Shown one piece after another: positions 1-12,378 of a DNA stretch of 64,000 nucleotides. The notes under the pieces are model-generated. The model saw only the letters and a program-made list of their open reading frames with translations, had not been told where the DNA came from and made no database searches. The DNA is taken from the NCBI GenBank assembly GCA_025677815.1, contig JAIXMP010000030.1, forward strand, positions 310,001 to 374,000, in the 5' to 3' direction. Position numbers and translations under genes: made by a program. How positions within the stretch are numbered: the stretch's first letter is position 1; every line of letters begins with the position of its first letter. Origin of the DNA: Phascolomyces articulosus (taxonomy: Eukaryota > Mucoromycota > Mucoromycetes > Mucorales > Lichtheimiaceae).

Positions 1-1837
1 CATAACAAAGCTCTTTTGTCATTTATTAAATGAAATATGAGAGATAAAGGAAAGAAAAATAAAAAGAAAGAAAATAAAAAAAATAACAGTATGAATTCGT
101 TTCCTCTTTTCTTTTATTGCGGGCAAAAAAAAAAGGCAAGGTGATTTTCGGAAACTTATTAAGTTTATGAAAATGGCGATGATCTTACTATTTTTTTTTG
201 GTTCTTTTTTCTTTAAATTGACTGTCCAAAATGCTCTTTCAAATTCTTTATATATTTTCTCAATAACATTGATGATTTTGGGTGCTCTGGGTGTGTGTAC
301 ACTTTTTCTTTATTTAAAAATGGAACGAAATTGATAACCAACGAAATAAATGAATAATGAGGATTCATCCGATTGCCAAATATGTTTGAGATCGACGTAT
401 GTATATCAAAAAAAAAAAGTCATGGAAAGGAACAAGCAGTAAAATGGGAGATTATCTTTTGAATAACATTTTGGCGAAAAATCCATTTATGGGACCAATA
501 TCCTTGTAGAGCATAACAATTAGTTTTATTTACAAACTGGAAAATAAGAAGAAACATAACATGGCTGAGCGAGAGATGGTGGTACGTATTATTGTTGTGC
601 GTGTATATTCTTAAAACCTATCAACTTTTTTTTCCTTGTTATCTTTTACACGTTCAATTATTATTTGCAAGATATATACTTGACTTTTTTCCCAAAAAAA
701 AAAAAAAAAAAACGTGCTTTACTGTAGATAGACATTGTAGTAAACTAATCCTATTTCTTTGTTAGTATTTTATATAATCCTTTTTTTTTGTATATATCCA
801 AAAAAGAAAAGTTTTTGTATTCGATCTAGATATCTCAATGTTTATTTTCTTGTTCAATATGATCATTCATATAAATATTATACCAGTGAATCCTATATAT
901 GATGTTTTATGTTTAACGATAAAGCTATGCATAGGATATTCATTATCATTTTTTAATATATTTCAAAGGGTTGGTCTGGCCAGGCAAAGCTTCTTTGTAG
1001 GAAAATTCAAGGGGGAAGAGAGGGGACGGAGCATTATTTGCTCGATTGTTTATTAATGCGTTTATATAGATATAAATAATATAATGCTTTCACAATATTT
1101 CTTATATCTATGAATTTTTCTATGCTTGAATTATGATTATGACACTGTCATTACTCTCTATATATTTATTCTGATACTTTATACGTATTCATGTAGAGCA
1201 CAATAATCACCTTTTCTCTCCTAGCTTCATAAAAAAATTCCTATACATCTCCGAAATTTTCTTAAGAGATGAGCCAACACAAAAACCCATAATAAAAATA
1301 TATATGCATTGAAATAAAACACAGATGTAGGAATGGAATTTCTCGATCTATATATAGTCAAAACAAGGGGACGTAAGAAATAGACACTCCTAGTTATAAG
1401 CGCCTGGCAATGTTGGTTATTTCATTATAGTGTACTTACAGTATCATATTCCTGCTGACTGATATATAAGAAGTTTATTCCAAAAAAAACTGAATAGTTG
1501 AGAGAGCGATATACAAGCAGTTATTTGGATTGTGTTTTGTCGATCTTGTCTCCATCATACGTATAAAAAAACACAGACAACAAAAAAGGGATTTAAATAA
1601 TAAAAGTGGACAGGAAAATCCAAGTATATTTATTAATATATTTATAGTATAAGTATTTCTGTAACTGTGTAGTAGTGAATCAGTGCTTTGCATCCGATTG
1701 AAAGGTGTATATCCAGTAGATGAAACCATTTCAGATGTAAACGATACCACGGGATAATAAACAGGTAATGCGTGACGACGCACTATAAAACTCTTGCTAT
1801 ATTCACATGTGGTATTGTCCTTTCATTATTTGTGTAA
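1..1837. other. intergenic, no supportable gene
   Basis: AT-rich DNA with several long A or T runs. Short open frames exist but none shows a recognisable domain, sensible composition or splice sites. A stretch around 1690-1745 resembles sequence at about 62593-62640, which suggests a shared old repeat. Confidence 0.6.
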
Positions 1838-4133
1838 TTAGAAGATACCACTATGTCTTGAACCAGTCCTTGCCAAAACATGTTCAATTTCACCAGCTCG
1901 TAGTTCCTCATCTTCATCCACACTGTTGTTAGCATCGACATCCTCTGGGTTCTCTATATCATGATGTTGTTGTGCCTTTACTTTTTCGGCGTATGCTTCT
2001 CTCCAGTGTTGTCCTCGAATCATACATAAGACAACAAAAATAATATTTACAACGTTGATGGCTGCCAGGATACTGAATAAAATTCCTGTTCCAAGTGTAT
2101 GCAGTGCTTCTGTTGAAAAGATTGTCATAATTGCGGCAGCTATTGAACGAGAACAATTATTGACACCAACCTAAAAATACACAAGAATGGCATAATAAAG
2201 TACTATAGATGAGAGATTTTTTTTGGTTTCCAGGCCAATCTAATACTATAAAACTTACAGCAGTGGCAGATCTTCCAGGTTGCGAATCAACCAAATAAAC
2301 AGATGCTGGAGTAAAGGCAGACATTTGTCCAAATGCATCTGAAAAATACACATAATACCAGATATAATGAGTCATTTTGTACAGACATTCAAGAAATAAA
2401 GAAGGACAGGAAAGATATCATACAAACAAATAGTCCAATAATAGGCGCATAAACACCAACTGCATATTCTGTAGTCCAGGCATATATAAGATAGCCAGCT
2501 GGAATCAAAAAGAACGATGGGATAGCGGCGCGTAATCGCATTTCAGGAGCGACTTTCCCCCGTGGTTCTTTTTTACGAAGTAATTGAAGGATACGGTCAG
2601 ATACTTGTCCTGCAATGACACTTCCCATCATCAATCCTACTCCAAAAGCAAGGTAACATAGTCCAACCTCCCATTCATCATAATCATATATGTTTTGGAA
2701 AGTATCGGTAATAGTTGGATTCTGTGTATTATTTTATAATTAATAACTATTAAATTTATTATTCACATCATAATACTATAATATGATTTAATCAACAAGC
2801 ATAAAAACTTACAAGGAAAAAAAGGCACCCAAAGATAACAGTGCTGTAAATTGTAATCAATAATACAGTTGGATCTCGTAGCATGGAAAACATGGGTCCA
2901 AACACAGTAATTATTTCTTTCAACGCATGATGCTTCGACTTATTGTTATCATCATTATCCTTGCTCCGTTTCTTTCGTAAAGTTTCCGGCAAGAAAAAAG
3001 CTACAAATGCAAGTAGAACACCTCCTAATATATTTATTTGTTCCATCATAATTTTTGGTTTAGTACAATTATATAATAAGTCTCCTTGAGTTGGATCAAT
3101 GAGATTTCTTTTTTCCTTACCAAAAATTGCAGTAAAATAAAACGTAGATTGCCATCCGAGATACTGACATAGAGCACCTAAATCAGGAAAAAATTGGATC
3201 AGATCAACCTGATTCCCTTCCCGGGTTTCATATAAAACACATAAATACCTCCTACTGATGGGCCACTAGAGATTATCAACAACATCAACATAAGAAACAA
3301 AAACATTTATAACACCAATTTAATTCAGAACAAATGACTAAATTGAAATGGTAAAACTTACATTATAGGGCCTAAAATTGGACCCATATAGAAGAAACCG
3401 TAAGCTCGGCCTCTTTGAGCTACAGGGATTGTATCTGCAATGACGCCAGCACCTATAGTATGTAAATGTTAAAATATGCCATCAAGATCCAGATATTATT
3501 TAATTTACAGGTGCAAATGATAATAAATATAGAGATGTGGTTTTAATCCAAGAGTAACTTCACCTAATGTTTGGCTTGCACAAGAACCACTAGCTTGAAT
3601 TGCTCGAAATACAATTAACATAGCAACGTTATTCGATACGGCACAGAAAATGGATGCAATGACACCCATTATTATACTTAATAAGTACATACGTTTTCTG
3701 CCATAATAATCAGAAAATAATGCCCAAAACAATGGCTATATATAAAAATGAAATAATGAGTAATTGTAATGATTCTATATTCCACGATCATTTTCTTCTT
3801 TTGTGATTATCTTACAGCAATTCCCATAAATACGATATAAGCAGATACTGTGCCATTGACAGCTTCCATACTTGTATTCAGATCGCGAGCAACACTTAAA
3901 AGACCTGGCATATAGATCATACTAGCAAAAGGCCCACTAATACCACTCAATGCAACAATAAAGATAATACTATGTTTATGTCGCATCGATAACTTCTGTG
4001 GATCATCGGATGTGTATGGATCTCCAATCAAATACTTGATCCAGCTTCTTTGTTTCCATGGTTCGTTTTGATGTTGTCCTTGACTACCGGCGTCACACAC
4101 ACTTGTGTCAGACCTATTTTCTTCTGTTACCAT
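1838..4133 (-). CDS. MFS drug:proton antiporter (DHA1-type), 9 exons
   Basis: Twelve-helix major facilitator transporter, probably exporting drugs or small metabolites across the plasma membrane. Exons read on the minus strand: 4133-3816, 3735-3564, 3452-3362, 3265-3249, 3177-3121, 3024-2813, 2721-2424, 2338-2259 and 2170-1838; they join in one frame to 525 residues. The ATG at 4133 is used because the frame upstream opens only with TTG. Seen in the sequence: a hydrophilic N terminus, a first helix with GPFASMIYMPGL, the loop 2-3 signature SDYYGRKRMYLLS (canonical GxxxDRxGRR type), GPILGPIIGPSVGG typical of helix 5 in antiporters, and FLPETLRKK at the start of the central loop. The C terminus is acidic and cytosolic. 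Exon 4 is only 17 nt. Substrate cannot be told from sequence. Membership of the DHA1 (Qdr/Aqr-like) branch is from family knowledge. Confidence 0.9.
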
Positions 4134-5707
4134 GAATACCAAACTGATAGTTGTTGTAGTTTGAAAAGAAAAGAAAAAGATGCAACTTTAAATAGAAAAA
4201 AGGGGCGATTAATTTCGATCAAAGAAAAAAAAAGCCGCTATTATGAATCATTAAGACTGTGTAACAGAATAGCCTTGGTAAGTCTGCGACACATCATAAC
4301 ATAAGATAGATGACAACAATAATAAATATTTTTTATAAAAAAAATACGTTCTTTCCTTCTACCTCTTCACTTATTCTTACAGAAAAAGAAATAGAATTAT
4401 TAATTATAATAGTAAAGTAATATAATTGTTCTATAAAACTATTTGCTATTATAGAAATTATGATCTTTTAAATAATAAATTTCTGTTCTGTGGGCAGTAA
4501 ATCTGGAGAGAATAAGAAAAGGTTGCGTACTCTTAGTATGGCAATTGATGACTGTATGATGATTCTATGCGATATTTTTTCGGGATCTGGAGCGGAACGT
4601 TCCGGTTGGGAAAAACAATGTTCCAGGTTTTAATTAATAAATCCACGTTGTATGGCTCTATTGAAAGTGTAGGTAAAATGCGATTACGATAGTGGTGGTG
4701 CATATTGATTGGTAGAGGTAAAACTTTAAAAATGGGAAAACAGCAATATGTGTGAACAAGTGAGATGACATTACTTTGACCCGAACCGCGGGTTGGAACT
4801 GACCCGTGCATAATAGTAAAAAAGAAGTAAAATAGGACAAAAAGAGGATTAAAGAGAATATGAGGTCACACAAACCAAGCAAATCATTATGACAGTTTAG
4901 TACTTAAAAGCACTATTCTGTTATCCTGTGTAGAGAGGGTTAAATTCATTTAGAAAAATGTAATAATTTTACTAATACATTTTGCGTTCTATACTCATTG
5001 ATTTAATATAGGTATATAAATCAATTTCATAGTTCTGCTTATTGGACTACATAAAAAATGTATCTTTACCATTTTTTGAACGGGTCGGATCGGAACAGTC
5101 TTTCTTAATCCGCGGAACAGCAGGTCAATCCCTTAGCTTACCCTTAAGCACCATATTGCCAATCCCGCATAAAATTACTGTTACCAGATGGATATCCTCA
5201 TTGTTGTCCTTGATGTTTCCAATTAGTAGTAAAAAACATAATTGACTGCTTGATGCTGTTTTTTCGTAAAGTGCGATTGCTTTCTACTGTTTCCTTAAAT
5301 TATATATGCTGGTTAGTAGGATACATCCTTTTCGTTAAGGTAGATACGCATTATTAAAATCAATAACTGCTGGATACCCTTAATAACCTTCTATAATTTT
5401 CTTTCAATGAGTATGAGCTCAATTATCAAAGACATGGAATACGTAGTATTGGCTTGAACATGTCAATTGTTCTCGCTGTGTGATTTATTGTCATTTGATG
5501 TTCAAATTTGTTTTTAGTTGTTGTATCAGTTCAAATGCCACTATCAATTAAATTCCTTCATATAAAAACTTTGTTACAACAAAAACAGCCATATCCATAA
5601 AAGTTCAGCACAGTGTAACTACCATGATAAATATTTGCCCTGTATCGAATTTCAATTTGGAATTCTACAGCAACAATAATTACTTTCCCGCATTTCAGTA
5701 ATACGTA
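4134..5707. other. intergenic
   Basis: No convincing gene. GC-richer patches around 4765-4815 and 5080-5135 share related sequence in opposite orientation and may be remains of a transposable element, but I could not define ends. Confidence 0.5.
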
Positions 5708-6436
5708 CAGTGGTCCCCCACCTTTTGCAACAGTGGTGATACCAGCAATTATGGTGCAGAAATCAAGTAATTACAAAAACCGAGATATACAGTATCTTTG
5801 TATTACTCATGTTGTCATATATTGTATTACCATGAGGTTGTTGCACTATATCGTAAAGTATATAAAGGTTTTTTGATTACAAATGAAATTACCTCATTAA
5901 GCTGCAACAGGTGTGATTTCACTCATTCTTTGCAAAATTATAGGTGAATTTACATCCGATAAGATGCAACACTTGTAAATAATGATGCAAATTGCATATG
6001 TGCAAATTTTATAAGTATTTATGATTAAAGATTTGGTTTTTATTAATTCTCAATAAACACTGTACCCTTTGGGCTTTAATAATTCGAGATCTAGGGGTGG
6101 AGGATGAAAAAACCCTCTGTCACGCTAGAGAGGGAAAAAGAAGGGGATTGATGTGTTAGTTATTGTGAAGGGGGAGGATCTGATATGTTTATAATCTAAT
6201 ATGTGTAAGGCTATACTATAGGAGAAGACTGGCTATTTATCTGGTTTTTTTTTTTTTTTTTTTGGTTACATATAAGAAAATGGATTACTTACCCTGCTTC
6301 AGGTGGTAGAGGAGAGAACCAGTTGACGAAATCACCGCCCGGGGTGGCGATAAGTATTTATGATAATTCTCACTAAATTGGTACAGAAATCATAGAGAAT
6401 GCAAAAAGTGGAGGTGCAAAAAGTGGGGGACCGCTG
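5708..6436. mobile_element. MITE-like element with TA target duplication
   Basis: A 729-bp segment bounded by terminal inverted repeats of about 24 bp. The left end reads CAGTGGTCCCCCACC from 5708; the right end, read inward on the opposite strand from 6436, is CAGCGGTCCCCCACT. About 21 of 24 positions match. Both ends are flanked by TA (5706-5707 and 6437-6438), as expected of Tc1/mariner-type insertion. No transposase frame lies inside, so it would need help in trans. The interior has a poly-T run near 6247-6263. Confidence 0.75.
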
Positions 6437-6809
6437 TAGGTTCATCAGCTTGTTATCTAGGTAGCAGTCATGGAGGATTACTATACTTTGTTGCTACTAC
6501 GTAGATTCGAGATCCTTTATTCGATTCATTTCCAACGACACACTTTTAATAACTTTATAATTGTTCAAAGCTTGGTTTCTTATTTCATGCATGCTTACAA
6601 GTGAGGATCATTGCCATAGTAGTAACATCGTGTTGTTTGCATACTAGTGGTCACATTATTCTTATTGGTGAATTATCATTGGAAGGTTCAGAATTTGAAG
6701 TATGTGAGAAAAAAAGGAGGAATGTCTTAATCGTTCTAATAATAATTCCTTTTTGATACTGTTCTCAATAGTGCGTAGTAGCACTTTTAAAAGCTTAGAC
6801 TTAAGCGTA
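6437..6809. other. intergenic
   Basis: Nothing recognisable between the MITE-like element and the start of the duplicated HET segment. Confidence 0.5.
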
Positions 6810-7306
6810 CGTACTACTACTGAGATAGTTTAAGTTACATGATTGAGAAACACCACTAATTTATTTGTATGTAACCATTAGATTTTTAATTATCTTGTTT
6901 AATTATAATACGTCTAAAAATGATGACAATAATGAACAAGCCCTAGGCAATTTAGGATATTGGCTGCGACATTGTGTTAACCATATGTGTTGCAAAGTTG
7001 GCTCTTTGATGTTGCTAGTTGAATTAGTCCATCTATGTTTCAAAGTAAAAATAATACCACATATTTGCACGCTCGCTCAAAACTCGACTTTTCCTAACGT
7101 GTAATTGTTGACTTCATCATGGATGTAAATCAAGGGCCCTCCAGATATTGACAAACAATATTAATTATTTATAAAACCTATTAGGCTCATTATCGATTTA
7201 TTGAACAATCAAAATTTTTATTTTGCTGCACTCTCAGTTGTGATATTTTAAAAATGAACATGCCTAATTAATTACGTAAATTGTTATTTATATCATCCGT
7301 TCATTT

Positions 7307-8998
7307 TTATTGAATCAAAAACGTTTCTTTGGGTAAATTACAGTCAGAAAAAAAATTTTCATTATTTTCTATGAAACAACATCCAATAGCTTTATAGTAT
7401 TCTTCACCTTCCTTTTTTTTGATCACAGAATAGTAGTAACGGTTGTAATATTCATTACTTTTAAACGAAATTTCCGAAAGGATGACATACTGCGCAGAAG
7501 GGTCATCCAAACTGTCTGTTAAATCACCAAAATCAATCCTTGTAGCCATTCGATAATCATCACTTTTTTCGTTACACCAGCATAAGTTTTCCTTTTTTAC
7601 CTCCATGAATCTTGACAACTGTTTAATTTTTTTAGATATTTTATCGAAAAATGATTTTCCGCCAAAATAATAATCCCCATTATTACAAGGCAATAAGATT
7701 CGTTTCATTTCATTTGTTTCGGATAGTTGAACAAGTATGCACAATCGAAGTTCTTGCAATATATAAATACAATGATCACCACTGATTTTGTCAGGAATTG
7801 GTATATCTTCTCGTACACTTAAATAGTCATCGTCGATGGATTGGTTGTTTGTAACATAAGTAGTTGTAACATTCATGGTTTTTCCAATTGTATTGTAATT
7901 TTGAAATGAGGTGGTCGTTATATCATTTGTAAAGTGTTCACCATTAACACCAGTCCATGATGGCAAAAATTTGTATTTTTCGATTGTTGATCCATAATCA
8001 CGATTATTTTGAAAGAGCAAAATGCTGATGTCTTTTTTTGCTAAGAGGCCATAAAATTGAATCATCAAGTCTTCTAATGGTAGATCGTAATCAATGTTGA
8101 TTTCGTCCATGAATTCTGGGAAAAGATGAATGAGTGCAAAAACACGGTCGTGATCTTTGGTGCTTGCTCGTTGATGTGCATGGTATAGAATTTGCGAAAC
8201 GTTTAATTCAGAAGATGATTTTGTTAAAACAGTTACTTCACGTATTGTTTCATCTTCACATTCATGCTTATCTCTTCCGACAAATAATAGTCTTTTCGAC
8301 TTTATTGCTTCTTCTAAAGTCCATAAACGTTTGAAATATTGTTGTTCACTTGTGTCTAAGATTTGTTTACGAGAGTAATCAGGTACAAGTGCAACGGTGC
8401 AATAAGCATTTTCGTATATATGATGCATGTTGCCTATTTCATGTTGTTTTTGTTCTTTGTTGTCTTGATTGATGCACAATTGATCGTACCATATATATTT
8501 GATATTGAATTGTTGACATAGTTGCTGAATTATGCCTTCAAATTTGACGTATTTGATCGGTCTTGTAAAGTAATAATTATAAAACTCCATTATCTTGAAA
8601 ACTTTAAATATTTTTGACAGTTTACTTCTCTTATACAAAGGCGTAAAATGATCAACCAAAGGTAATTCGTATTTAGAAATAACCATTTCAGGAACAATAG
8701 TAGCACAAGAGATAATCTTGTGTTTGCCTTCATCGATTCGTTTGTATTTTCTAGTTTTTTCATCGATTACCATATCTCCAGACTGATTCCATGAATACGA
8801 TAATGCACAGTAGCCTTCGTTTACTTGAGATCCATCGACTACTTCCATGTCAGAAATACGAACAAGTTTGGTAGGCATAAAGTCTGGTTTGGGCAAATCT
8901 TTGGGAATTATTTCGGTTAGTTGCGAATCTTCGGCTTCTAATTCAGGACTTCCGGGAGGAGTCCAAGAAAATTGTGTCATCTCGTAGGTAATATACAT
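7307..8998 (-). CDS. HET-domain protein, copy A
   Basis: Single-exon gene of 563 residues starting at the ATG at 8998. The N-terminal half carries the heterokaryon-incompatibility (HET) domain motifs: YCALSYSW at residues 63-70, then IKYIWYDQLCINQD followed by an HEIGNMHHIYENA stretch, then LWTLEEAIKSKRLLF. In Ascomycota, HET proteins control non-self recognition and programmed death after hyphal fusion; whether that holds here is unknown. The C-terminal half matches no domain I recognise. Compared with copy B it has an extra stretch of about 40 residues between the first two HET motifs and lacks about 30 residues in the middle. The upstream flank is conserved with copy B, so promoter and gene were duplicated together. 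No frameshift or internal stop is seen. Confidence 0.85.
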   Translation of the reverse strand: MYITYEMTQFSWTPPGSPELEAEDSQLTEIIPKDLPKPDFMPTKLVRISDMEVVDGSQVNEGYCALSYSWNQSGDMVIDEKTRKYKRIDEGKHKIISCATIVPEMVISKYELPLVDHFTPLYKRSKLSKIFKVFKIMEFYNYYFTRPIKYVKFEGIIQQLCQQFNIKYIWYDQLCINQDNKEQKQHEIGNMHHIYENAYCTVALVPDYSRKQILDTSEQQYFKRLWTLEEAIKSKRLLFVGRDKHECEDETIREVTVLTKSSSELNVSQILYHAHQRASTKDHDRVFALIHLFPEFMDEINIDYDLPLEDLMIQFYGLLAKKDISILLFQNNRDYGSTIEKYKFLPSWTGVNGEHFTNDITTTSFQNYNTIGKTMNVTTTYVTNNQSIDDDYLSVREDIPIPDKISGDHCIYILQELRLCILVQLSETNEMKRILLPCNNGDYYFGGKSFFDKISKKIKQLSRFMEVKKENLCWCNEKSDDYRMATRIDFGDLTDSLDDPSAQYVILSEISFKSNEYYNRYYYSVIKKKEGEEYYKAIGCCFIENNENFFSDCNLPKETFLIQ

Positions 8999-9294
8999 TT
9001 TTTCTATGACGATATATAAAGTAAGTTTGACAAGATAGTTTCAATATAATCGTAGATAATAGAAATAAAAAAGAGAGGTGTTTACTCACAGATAAAGAAG
9101 CGAATTGTACTATTGGAAAAATTGCAAGAGAGTTTACAGTGGTGATGGATTTTAATGGTAGTAAATACGCGTTCTTTTAAGGACTTTCTATCAAATGAAG
9201 GGGTAGTGATGGAAGTGGTAAATAGAAAATGAAAAATAAAGAAGAAAAAAAAGTAAGTACGTAAGACTTATAAATATACCTTTTTCTCACTAAA

Positions 9295-9964
9295 CTAGTG
9301 TGACATGTTATGAGTAGCTCCGCCAAAACTTGTAAGGGTACTCCATAAACAAAAAATATTGAGTAGTACGTATTTGTTTATATACAGACGATTAAGTAAA
9401 GAAAAGAGTATTTACTGTTCTTTACTTTTTTTTTGTCAAATCGACTTTGATAATATGACTTTTTTTTAATCATGTCGTTGAATGTTTGATTCACTGCTGC
9501 TGAACGACTATAAAGTAAGATCATAAACTTAAAGTTGATTAAAGTAAAAAAAAAAAAAAAAAAAAAAAAACAGATTCATTTCATCTACACGTCTTTATGC
9601 AATACAGAAACACAACTGCACAAAACAATAATATTCTAAGCCCAACTCTAAAACTGCCCAAAAGAAAACATAGTCACTCTAGATTCGATACTTCTTAAGA
9701 ATTCATATCGTAATTCATCCAGTAAACTTCTGTGAACGTTAATATAAAGACAACAACTTGTGCTGGGTATTTGTATTATTATTTTTTCAACTTGAAAAAG
9801 GGAATAAGAGAAGGATCAATAAAGTGGAAAATATTTGGTGCTGCAGTTGTTATGCAACAGACAAAAGATGTAGTTATTAGCGGGTAACCTACTCGAGGCT
9901 TTTTATACTTTTTAAATGCGGTGTTGTCAAAACACTGAAAATGGTCCATTATAATCCTGTTCAT
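9295..9964 (-). pseudogene. small companion ORF of HET gene, copy A (broken)
   Basis: Upstream of the HET gene on the same strand lies a 61-codon frame (9964-9779) closely matching a longer frame in copy B, with a shared hydrophobic core around FVCCITTAAPN. Farther down, at about 9510-9395, a second conserved stretch (RSAAVNQTFNDMI) aligns to copy B but is shifted by a single base and soon hits a stop. An A-run of more than 20 bases (about 9547-9570) separates the two. I read this as a damaged copy. Function unknown. Confidence 0.45.
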
Positions 9965-10269
9965 TGTTTAAACCCAATAACGAAATCAGTTCAATAAAAA
10001 GCATAATGAGAATATGACCTTTGTTGTAAGAATCTTTGTTATTTTATGTTACACTTAGATACAAACAATGGATATGTTCATTCAGTATTAGAAAGCAAAA
10101 TAAAAAGGGACCTTTGTATTATGACGTAATATGAATAAAAAAAAACAATATATTGATACTTAAAAAAATGTGTCTTCCACAGGCAGTGACAATAGATAAA
10201 TATATAAGTGTACTACTACATGAGAACAAGCCTATTTTTCTAATTGTTCTTATGTAAATCAACTTTGCT

Positions 10270-10560
10270 GCAGTGTCGTTTTCGAGTAAAAAAGGAGGAC
10301 ATCACTATCATGCATTCTACTCCTTTAGAATATAATAAATGTCATTAGTTATAAATTGATCATTACATCCGGCAGTAGAACTGTACTGTTGTTGCTATTG
10401 TCAAAGTGTAAATGATATTACGTCACAAGCTCCAAGGGGTGTTTCATATTGTCTAGAGCCTAGAGTCTAGAATAAGTAAAGATTTACTATCTCTATTTTT
10501 CTTTTTCTCTGTAACTTTTACCACTACCGATGACAATGATTTATTAACTTTGATGCCATT
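10270..10560 (+). pseudogene. relic of the unknown multi-copy family
   Basis: The DNA aligns to the start of the frame at 55676-56116 (for example ACTACCGATGA at both loci), but here the reading frame is broken by stops and by an insertion of about 160 bp. Only the C-terminal domain of the family is represented. Confidence 0.4.
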
Positions 10561-11601
10561 CCCATATGACGTTGATACATATTTCATAACTTAAAAAAAA
10601 GTATTGATAGTTCCACGATATTTGCTGCATTACATAAGGTTTTGCAACATTCGAGAGTATAGCCATATGGCATAATTATCCATATCTCCACTAAAATTGC
10701 ACAATACCCATATTAAATTACTACATTAAGGCAAAAGACTGAAAAATAATCGTATATAGCAATGATAATCTAGAAAAACCAAAAACCATATAAAGAACCA
10801 TGTCTTTTTATATACTAATCTGTTTATTTTGATCCAATTTATTTAGAGTCATGTACCTAATGATGACTCAATATAATAATGAAAAAGAAAAAATGTAGAA
10901 TGGTTTACGAAGTATAATAGCAATATCATGCTAAATATTATATCAGAATACATCTATTCCTTGATATAAAAAAATCCAGTACGTTACTTTTAACAACATG
11001 AAGTGCCATTATTTCTGATACACATATTAAAATTATTTTTAGAGTACAGGCAATAATTGTATTCTTTTGATTCTAATTACTATATTTATAAAAGACAGCA
11101 TTTTACACTAAAAGAAAGAGATGATGATACCTCAAAAACTTAATTCATGCCTAAATAATAGAATTTCACTTTGTTTATTATTCCATCATTCATAATAAAT
11201 AATGGTCAATTGTTACATGCTATAAATTTGTTCATATTCAAACCCGGATTGAGCATTCTCCGTGTCACCATACACCTATTTAACCAAAAAAGATTCATGA
11301 TGGTACTATTGTTATTCCATATTTATTATATAAAACTCAGTAAAATGGAAAACCATACAAGATCCTTTATGACCATGTTAAAACGATCAAAAAAATAAAT
11401 TTGCAATTGAGTATCATAGATATTACGCCCTTCTTTCATCTGTTGTATTAAACGCGTGAAGAAATTGGATATGATTGGCTGGATTATTCTCCCCGACCAA
11501 ACACCACTGACGTCGATTTTCTAGATTTTGAGCTCCACAAAATATCAAAAGCACAACAATAATAAACCTTTATTTTTTTTTTTGTCCAATAAACCAACAA
11601 C
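10561..11601. other. intergenic
   Basis: AT-rich with no supported gene. The last 120 bases before NDUFA6 include ACTGACGTCGA near 11508, a CRE/ATF-type palindrome that could be a promoter element. Confidence 0.5.
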
Positions 11602-12378
11602 ATGGCTGCAGTATTTGGTGTCGCCGCATTCGCAGAAACCACTGCCTCGTCGAAAAACGCCGCAGAAGCTACTCGTCGAGCTCTCTCTCTTTACAGAAAG
11701 TTTCAAAAATCGGTAATTATATATATGCATGCATTTTTTTTCAATAGATTGGATGTTGGTGGAGAAAATGAAATGGGAGATAGAGGAGGAAAGAACCCAT
11801 TGGATAAGGAGCGTGTTCTATTTTTTTTTCTCTCTCTCTCCCTATGTTGGCCACTCGATATTTTAGATATACTTTTTTTTTTCAACAGTTGGACCAACTC
11901 AATGAGGAGCGAATATACAACGACCAAAAAAAAAAAAGGAGAGAAAGAAAGAGAAAACCCCATTAGAGTTGGCCAAAGAGTTTTCTAAAAAAAAAAAGAA
12001 AGAAAGAAAGAAAGAAAGAAAAAGACGAGAAAGGAGAGGAAAATGGGAGAAATAGCATAAATGATAATGAATCCAAAAAAAAAACTTACAATATTTTATA
12101 TTGAAATGAAAAAAAAGGTCCCCGAAATCCAAAAACTTCACGAATTGGATATCCCCACTGCTGCTTTGCGTGCCAAGATTCGCGAAGAATTCGAAAAGCA
12201 CCGTTACGTCAAAGATCTTCAAGTTCGCGATGTTTTGATTGCCAAGGGTCAAATGGAATATCAAGAAACTATTAACGTGTGGAAGCAACAAACTCATATT
12301 TATCGTTACTTTGCAGAAGAAGAAGCAGCACCAAAGCCAACTACATTCTTAGACAAGTTTTACGAAGGTCGTTCGTAA
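11602..12378 (+). CDS. NDUFA6: Complex I subunit NDUFA6 (B14, LYR protein)
   Basis: Accessory subunit of mitochondrial NADH:ubiquinone oxidoreductase that binds the mitochondrial acyl-carrier protein. Exons 11602-11712 and 12118-12378 join in phase 0 to a 123-residue protein, close to the usual length. The LYR motif is visible as LSLYRKFQKS at residues 28-37 and is followed after the splice by VPEIQKLHELDI. The C-terminal half has the family block IKVWKQ-like INVWKQQTHIYRYF and ends LDKFYEGRS. The alignment to animal NDUFA6 runs through the splice site without a gap, which fixes the intron. The intron is about 405 nt, long for this window, and contains A- and GAAA-rich low-complexity sequence. 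Confidence 0.95.

Larger units (their letters stand above)
6810..10560. repeat. segmental duplication, copy A (HET locus)
   Basis: This stretch matches about 52525-55880 in the same orientation. Homology begins around 6810/52525, before the matching tracts at about 6835 and 52550. It covers the HET gene and its 3' and 5' flanks, the small companion ORF and the start of a diverged relic at about 10270-10560. Copy A is longer because of indels, including an insertion near 10353-10520. Copies are clearly diverged, with several in-frame indels in the HET gene, so the duplication is not recent. Confidence 0.85.

Noticed and set aside
11703..11988. Frames within the NDUFA6 intron
   Set aside because: The exon1-exon2 protein aligns to the family without a gap, so the intervening frames are intronic low-complexity sequence.
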